Shown here in pieces: positions 60,672 to 64,000 of a DNA stretch of 64,000 nucleotides (its first letter is position 1; each line of letters opens with the position of its first letter). The stretch lies in contig OW818676.1 in assembly GCA_942493235.1 (NCBI GenBank), positions 2,418,001-2,482,000 of the forward strand. The letters are read 5' to 3'. The translations under genes and the position numbers were made by a program. This stretch comes from ENR-C587 sp942493235. GTDB lineage: Bacteria > Bacteroidota > Ignavibacteria > Kapaibacteriales > UBA2268. The notes below the pieces were generated by a model. The model saw nothing but the letters and a program-made list of their open reading frames with translations, did not search any database and was not told the origin of the DNA.

Positions 60672-61862
60672 CTAAACAAGATTCAGTATTTCGACTACTT
60701 TTTCTTGAATTGCTCCTTCGACTTTCACTTCGCCTGCATCAGTGATATATACATCGAGTTCTGTTCTAAAGCCTAAGAATTTTTCCGGCATATAAATTCC
60801 CGGTTCAATAGAGAAACAAGTACCCGGTAGTATTCTTCTTTCGTCCTTTGTTTCCAAATTATCGATATGGGCACCGTTACCGTGAACTTCTTCTGCAATA
60901 TTATGGCCGGTTCTATGAATAAAATACTCACCATAGCCAGCATCGATAACTACTTTACGGCAGGCATCGTCAACTTCCCATCCGTGAATAGTTTTGCCGG
61001 CAGCAAAGTTTTCTTTTACCATGAGATGAGCCGTATCGCGGGCTTTACGGATTACTTGGAAAATATCTTCTATATGCTTTGGAACACTATTGCCAACATA
61101 TCCCATCCAAGTAATATCATAGTATATAGCTCCGGGTTCATTTTTCTTAGCCCATAGGTCAAGAAGCACTAAATCACCGTCTTTGATTTTATGACTGTTT
61201 TCGGCAGTGGGTTCAAAGTGTGGGTCTCCTGCGTGTTCGTTAATAGCAACTATGGGACCGTCTTCGCATGTCATATTATTTTCTGCCATTATATCAAGCA
61301 TATATCTATGAATTTCATATTCAGTCGGGTTTGTACCTGCTTTTATTTTACGTGCAATTTCTTTAAATGCAGAATCTTTAACCATTTGCATCACTTGACC
61401 TGCACGAATATGGCTTTGAATATCTTCTTCGTTTAAGTGGGACTCGAATATCGAAACCAAGTCTGCACTTGAGACTACATCTACACCGAAACTACGGACT
61501 AATTCAATTGTACCGCCGTCAACTATAGATACATAAGGAATAGCATTATTAGGTGAGTATTGCATAGCGATTTTCTTGCAATTGCCTAGCATTTCTTTTA
61601 ATAATTGATGCTGCTCCTGCCATGGTAAATAAATATTCTTTTTGCCTGGTAAATTGTCACATCTCCATGGTTCAATTTTGTGAACTAACTTTTGGGCTTC
61701 ACCTTCGGCAGGTATAAAATAGAACCATCTGCGCGATGCAAATCTTTTAGTATCCATTTTTAATATTCTTGCGGCTATAGCATCACGATTATGGAAATCA
61801 TAGAATAACCAACCGTCTATTCCTTGAGCTTTTAATGCAGTTTGAATTTTTGTAATATCCAT
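60672..61862 (-). CDS. M24-family aminopeptidase (Xaa-Pro type)
   Basis: 396 residues. The N-terminal creatinase-like domain (about 1-150) precedes the pita-bread domain. The metal ligands are visible: Asp in VLLDLWAKK, Asp in IYYDITWMG, His in HRTGHNIAEEVHG, Glu in FSIEPGIYMP and Glu in GFRTELDVYI. This set binds two divalent metals. Members remove N-terminal residues before proline or cleave Xaa-Pro dipeptides; which one cannot be told. No signal peptide, so cytoplasmic. Monocistronic, ATG start. Confidence 0.9.
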   Translation of the reverse strand: MDITKIQTALKAQGIDGWLFYDFHNRDAIAARILKMDTKRFASRRWFYFIPAEGEAQKLVHKIEPWRCDNLPGKKNIYLPWQEQHQLLKEMLGNCKKIAMQYSPNNAIPYVSIVDGGTIELVRSFGVDVVSSADLVSIFESHLNEEDIQSHIRAGQVMQMVKDSAFKEIARKIKAGTNPTEYEIHRYMLDIMAENNMTCEDGPIVAINEHAGDPHFEPTAENSHKIKDGDLVLLDLWAKKNEPGAIYYDITWMGYVGNSVPKHIEDIFQVIRKARDTAHLMVKENFAAGKTIHGWEVDDACRKVVIDAGYGEYFIHRTGHNIAEEVHGNGAHIDNLETKDERRILPGTCFSIEPGIYMPEKFLGFRTELDVYITDAGEVKVEGAIQEKVVEILNLV

Positions 61863-62106
61863 TTTAAAATCCCATTAATATTGAAAATAAATTTTATTTG
61901 TTTCGTAAATTATATAAAATCCTAAGATAAGCAAAAAATATTAATTGAAAAAATATAAATTACATATCTTATAATATTTATTTGGCTCGTCGCTATTTTG
62001 TGTGGGTGATTAGATGACTGGGGTTAGAAAATAGTGGTTCGGGGCTGGTGATTCGTGATTCGTGGTTAGAGATTCGTGGTTAGTGGTTAGTCTAAGAAAT
62101 ATATTA
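61863..62106. other. Intergenic with heptad-periodic G/T-rich segment
   Basis: After an AT-rich promoter zone, 61980-62008 resembles the inverted-end sequence TTTGGCTC, then CGCTATTTTGTGTGG. From about 62018 to 62095 the bases fall into 7-bp units such as TGGTGAT, TCGTGAT, TCGTGGT and TAGTGGT. Confidence 0.55.
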
Positions 62107-62309
62107 TTCCAAGCCCCTATCCCCGAATTCCAAGCCCACAGTCCCGAACTCCAAGTCCCTATCCCCGAATTCCAAGTCCCTATCCCCGAATTCCAAGTCC
62201 CTATCCCCGAATTCCAAGCCCCCATCCCCGAACTCCACGCCCCTATTCCCGAACTCCAAGTCCCTATCCCCGAATTCCAAGTCCCCAGCCCCGAATTCCA
62301 AGCCCCCAA
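62107..62309. repeat. 21-bp tandem array, nine units plus a partial one
   Basis: Units follow the pattern TTCCAAG-TCCCTAT-CCCCGAA, i.e. three heptanucleotides. Three central units are identical; outer ones vary at a few positions. The array keeps a reading frame open on both strands but encodes only monotonous heptapeptides, so it is not regarded as coding. It ends about 80 bp before the SseB-type gene and may influence its expression. Confidence 0.92.
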
Positions 62310-62388
62310 TTTATCAAATTCGCTTTTTTATTTTGATAACTCGAATAAAAATGTTAATTTTATTTTTTTAAAAATTATTAGGTTGAAA

Positions 62389-63213
62389 ATGGGATTATTC
62401 GGTAATAAAAAAAAGAAAGATAGCAAACAGCAAAAACCCAAAGTTATTAAACAAATGAAGGGTAAAAAAACCGATTTAATTGAATTTACGGAATTAATGA
62501 CTAAAGCAGCTTTAGAGCCTGTATATAGGTCTGATTTTTATAGACGCATTCTTGATGAAGAGTTTTTTGTTATTTTGGCGGGTGCCGATTTACCGGACGG
62601 AGAAGTAGTACTTAGCGAAATTGGAAAGTTTATTTTAGCTACTTTGCCTGACGGTAAAGTGCCAATCTTTACTCAGCTAAATAGAATATATGATAAAGAA
62701 ATAGTAAAAAGTGAAATCCGATATATGAAAATTAAAGCAGATTTTCTTTTTAATATGGTAGCCGGTAATACTCTGATAATAAATCCATTTTCTAATTACA
62801 GCAAACTGCTTACTCCCGAAGAAATTGAAAAAATTAAGTCTGGTACTGTGCTTTATGATACCAGCCGTTCCCGCGAAGTTACACGTAACGAAAAAATGGC
62901 TATCGGTCAGCCTAAAGAGTATAATATGGACTTGATTGAAGCTCTTAAAATTCAATATACCGACCATCCCGGTATCAAATCTGCATATATTGCCATGGTG
63001 CAGTATGTAGATAGAGGTCTGCCGCCGAACTTGATTATAGCCGTTGATACTGATGAAGAATTTGATGAAATTGCAAACGATACCGGCTTTACAGCAGAAC
63101 AGTTTTTAGAGAATAATGAAATTATCGAAGTAATGAAACTTGATAAATCAAGTCATTTCTATGGCTATTTTATTAATGCAGTACCATTTTATACGAGTCC
63201 TTACTATAATTAA
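62389..63213 (+). CDS. SseB-family protein
   Basis: The open frame extends left through the 21-bp array, but the real start is the ATG at 62389, preceded by TTAGGTTGAAA; this gives 274 residues. A Lys-rich N-terminus (MGLFGNKKKKDSKQQKPK) comes first, then an SseB N-terminal-type domain (about 30-150; FYRRILDEEFFVILAGADLP, KVPIFTQLNRIYD, NPFSNYSKLLTPEEIEKI). The C-terminal SseB domain follows (about 165-270; GQPKEYNMDLIEALKI, PNLIIAVDTDEEFDEI). The family's role is poorly defined; SseB was named for enhanced serine sensitivity. Confidence 0.8.
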   Translation: MGLFGNKKKKDSKQQKPKVIKQMKGKKTDLIEFTELMTKAALEPVYRSDFYRRILDEEFFVILAGADLPDGEVVLSEIGKFILATLPDGKVPIFTQLNRIYDKEIVKSEIRYMKIKADFLFNMVAGNTLIINPFSNYSKLLTPEEIEKIKSGTVLYDTSRSREVTRNEKMAIGQPKEYNMDLIEALKIQYTDHPGIKSAYIAMVQYVDRGLPPNLIIAVDTDEEFDEIANDTGFTAEQFLENNEIIEVMKLDKSSHFYGYFINAVPFYTSPYYN

Positions 63214-63301
63214 TATTTTGATGCTTTATCATTTTGTTAGAAATAATTTATAACCCGAAAATATGCTTGGAGTAAAATAGTTTAAAATATTAGAGTTAGA
63301 T

Positions 63302-63865
63302 ATGATTAGAAAATATTTCGGTTTCATAATACTGCTAAATATAATAATATTGGTAGGTTCTTGTTCAACACAGCCTATTAATAGACCAAGTAATTGGGCA
63401 AAGAAAATAAATAGTAATTCTTTCGAGAATTTATATAAGGTTTCCGATTCATTGTATCGCTCTGAACAGCCGAATAAAATTATGATAAAGGAGCTTGAAA
63501 GGCTCGGAGTTAAAAGTATATTGAATTTACGTACTTCTGATACCGATGAAGAGCTATCAGCCGAGTCAGATTTATATTTATACTCTGTAGAGATGAGAGC
63601 AGAGAATATTGATGACAAAAAAGTATTAGAAGCCCTTAGGGTTATCAAAAATGCACCCAAACCAATACTAATTCATTGCAAGCATGGGTCTGACCGAACC
63701 GGGCTAATAGTTGCACTTTACAGAATTGTATTTGAGGGTTGGGCTAAAATTTCTGCAATTGATGAGCTTAAAAACGGAGGTTATGGATTTCACTCAATTT
63801 TTATCAATATTCCTGAATATATTGAAGATATTGATATTGAACAATTAAAAAAATCAATTATGTAA
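63302..63865 (+). CDS. Lipoprotein protein-tyrosine/dual-specificity phosphatase
   Basis: 187 residues. The signal peptide ends in ILVGSC, a good lipobox (Cys21), so the protein is membrane-anchored. The phosphatase loop HCKHGSDRTG contains the catalytic Cys126 and Arg132. Further family signs are SLYRSEQPNKIMIKELERLG and VKSILNLRTSD near the beginning. This small cysteine-phosphatase type acts on phosphotyrosine, phosphoinositides or other phosphate esters; the substrate is unknown, and an envelope location is unusual. The gene is 88 bp after the SseB-type gene. Confidence 0.85.
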   Translation: MIRKYFGFIILLNIIILVGSCSTQPINRPSNWAKKINSNSFENLYKVSDSLYRSEQPNKIMIKELERLGVKSILNLRTSDTDEELSAESDLYLYSVEMRAENIDDKKVLEALRVIKNAPKPILIHCKHGSDRTGLIVALYRIVFEGWAKISAIDELKNGGYGFHSIFINIPEYIEDIDIEQLKKSIM

Positions 63866-64000
63866 TATCATGCATACTTCAAATCTAAAGTACTCAACTA
63901 ATCAAAATATTAATTTCTTTGAAATTTATTGGTTTTGAACCGCTAAAATTAAAAATTCCATAAGCTTTAGAATTGCTTCATCAGTCCATTTGATATTCAA
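63866..64000. other. Window end, nothing recognised
   Basis: AT-rich sequence after the phosphatase stop. A frame may end or begin beyond the edge, but nothing can be supported. Confidence 0.3.

Noticed and set aside
62010..62388. Open frames on both strands through the 21-bp array, including an N-terminal extension of the SseB-type gene
   Set aside because: The array has a length divisible by three and no stop codons, so it keeps frames open by chance. The heptapeptide monotony, and the ATG with a ribosome binding site at 62389, argue for a non-coding array.
1..64000. tRNA or rRNA genes
   Set aside because: No T-arm-like GGTTCRAxTCC with matching acceptor ends and no rRNA motifs were noticed on either strand; an exhaustive scan was not possible by eye.

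Overview
The window is an AT-rich bacterial chromosome segment. It most likely comes from the Bacteroidota/Chlorobiota side of the FCB group, perhaps a Kapabacteria- or Ignavibacteria-like lineage. That placement is inferred from four things: a secreted glycosidase ending in a type IX secretion (Por-type) sorting domain, two promoters that fit the Bacteroidota pattern (TTTG, about 19 bp, TAnnTTTG), many dispersed palindromes with GTCATTCTGA ends, and the gene mix. No rRNA or tRNA gene was recognised.

Layout. 0-11 kb: end of an NlpC/P60 peptidase, a DUF1573 lipoprotein, a LON-domain protein, a sensor kinase, an AraC-type regulator, ComM, a secreted GH51 arabinofuranosidase and an isocitrate/isopropylmalate-type dehydrogenase. 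11.3-14.4 kb: a repeat island holding a decayed IS110-family element (two frameshifts) and a 313-bp tandem repeat. 14.4-16.9 kb: a fused MsrB-MsrA and a PAS protein. 16.9-23.2 kb: the most unusual part, an array of six Rhs (YD-repeat) core segments, all on the minus strand. Between them lie two probable Rhs toxin-tip/immunity pairs (lipase plus ankyrin protein; unknown tip plus membrane protein) and three VapBC-type modules, two of which are near-identical copies 2,021 bp apart. 23.3-29.5 kb: malic enzyme, GcvT, an outer-membrane barrel and MITE-like elements.

29.5-34.5 kb: four consecutive GT9 (heptosyltransferase-type) glycosyltransferases. 34.5-42.5 kb: an SMR transporter, two large multi-sensor histidine kinases with a 23-codon remnant of a response regulator between them, TrmB and CheV. 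42.5-47 kb: a DUF2233 protein, a DUF1460 amidase and RNase HI in one run, then TsaC and a DUF1232 protein. 47-51.5 kb: an NlpC/P60 peptidase, CheW and a chemoreceptor with several HAMP-like repeats. 51.5-54 kb: two unrecognised paralogous proteins with strong ribosome binding sites, a small ORF and a possible structured RNA. 54-60 kb: RecJ, a Dna2-like nuclease-helicase and a DUF45 metallopeptidase in one tight operon. 60.6-64 kb: an M24 peptidase, a 21-bp tandem array, an SseB-type protein and a lipoprotein phosphatase.

The intergenic spaces are rich in repeats: at least six copies of a 79-bp palindrome, heptanucleotide-periodic C-rich arrays, and elements with GAGGCTGTGTAAA-type ends. Some of these ends sit exactly at gene truncation points, which suggests they shaped the Rhs locus and the kinase cluster. 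Function calls rest on motifs read by eye; no database search was run.
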